Position numbers and translations under genes: made by a program
Shown: one piece after another, positions 63,912 to 64,000 of the stretch
Position numbering within the stretch: the stretch's first letter is position 1
Layout: each line of letters opens with the position of its first letter
Assembly (NCBI GenBank): GCA_015179125.1
Contig: WHVA01000400.1
Coordinates: forward strand, 43,560-107,559
Direction of reading: 5' to 3'
DNA length: 64,000 bases
From: Gautieria morchelliformis
Lineage: Eukaryota; Basidiomycota; Agaricomycetes; Gomphales; Gomphaceae
The notes under the pieces: generated by a model
Told to the model about the DNA's origin: nothing
The model's database searches: none
What the model saw: only the letters and a program-made list of their open reading frames with translations

Positions 63912-64000
63912 TTACCTACCTTGAATGTGTTTGACTTATCCCAAGTTTGATTCACCCAATGCATTTGACCTTGCTGATGCATTTGACCTCACTGATGTGT

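Larger units (their letters stand above)
61220..64000 (+). mobile_element. Helitron U7, non-autonomous, runs off the window
   Basis: Starts TTACACTATATGAAAGCGGC and follows the U1 plan: TATATAAA promoter, AACGCCAGGAA leader start, CT-rich text, AT-rich repeats, 17/21-bp minisatellite, then a solo LTR and subterminal TTTGACC repeats. The 3' hairpin is not reached. Confidence 0.82.

Overview
The window looks like a transposon-dense stretch of a basidiomycete (probably Agaricomycete) genome. The evidence is introns of about 50 bp with GT..AG ends, a NACHT-WD40 receptor with the C2 start and C-terminal tail I associate with mushroom genomes, a velvet-family regulator, and Helitron, Ty1/copia and Ty3/gypsy elements of fungal type. 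All calls come from reading the sequence; no database search was run.

Layout. 1-4250: a decayed Ty3/gypsy element (A) cut by two related LTRs, then a scrap of Helitron helicase. 4250-6787: mostly non-coding, with a worn DDE transposase. 6788-12044: Ty1/copia copy 1, frameshifted and without a target duplication. 12045-14782: DDE-transposase tail, a gypsy RT scrap and an unknown transposon-associated ORF. 14783-21056: a gypsy element (B) with matching LTRs and a CCTTT target duplication. It has lost its RT/RNase H and carries a spliced antisense gene with a Zn2Cys6-type cysteine pattern. 21057-22404: non-coding, with a 400-bp foldback.

22405-30016 is the host-gene island. A NACHT-WD40 (NLR-like) gene on the minus strand can be assembled as 8 exons and 1,615 aa with 14 almost identical WD40 repeats. 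Facing away from it is a velvet-domain gene assembled as 9 exons and 299 aa.

30198-64000 is a head-to-tail array of Helitrons, all on the plus strand. Each ends in a GC hairpin plus CTAG, and most are followed at once by the 5' end of the next. I count seven units (U1-U7) plus one 3' fragment. U3, U4 and U5 are 6.0-6.1 kb RepHel-coding elements. U1, U2, U6 and U7 are non-autonomous and share a CACGTG/TATAAA promoter module, repeated leader units and 17/21-bp minisatellites. Each RepHel gene is broken differently: two frameshifts in U3, an in-frame loss of the HUH nuclease motif in U4, and a copia insertion in U5. That inserted copia (copy 2, minus strand) has a single 1,414-codon ORF, LTRs differing at one visible base, and a perfect CAGTA duplication, so it is young and possibly active.

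The most notable observations are the Helitron array with its independently disabled RepHel genes, the antisense Zn2Cys6-like gene in two diverged gypsy elements, and the NLR whose WD40 array shows a four-repeat higher-order duplication.
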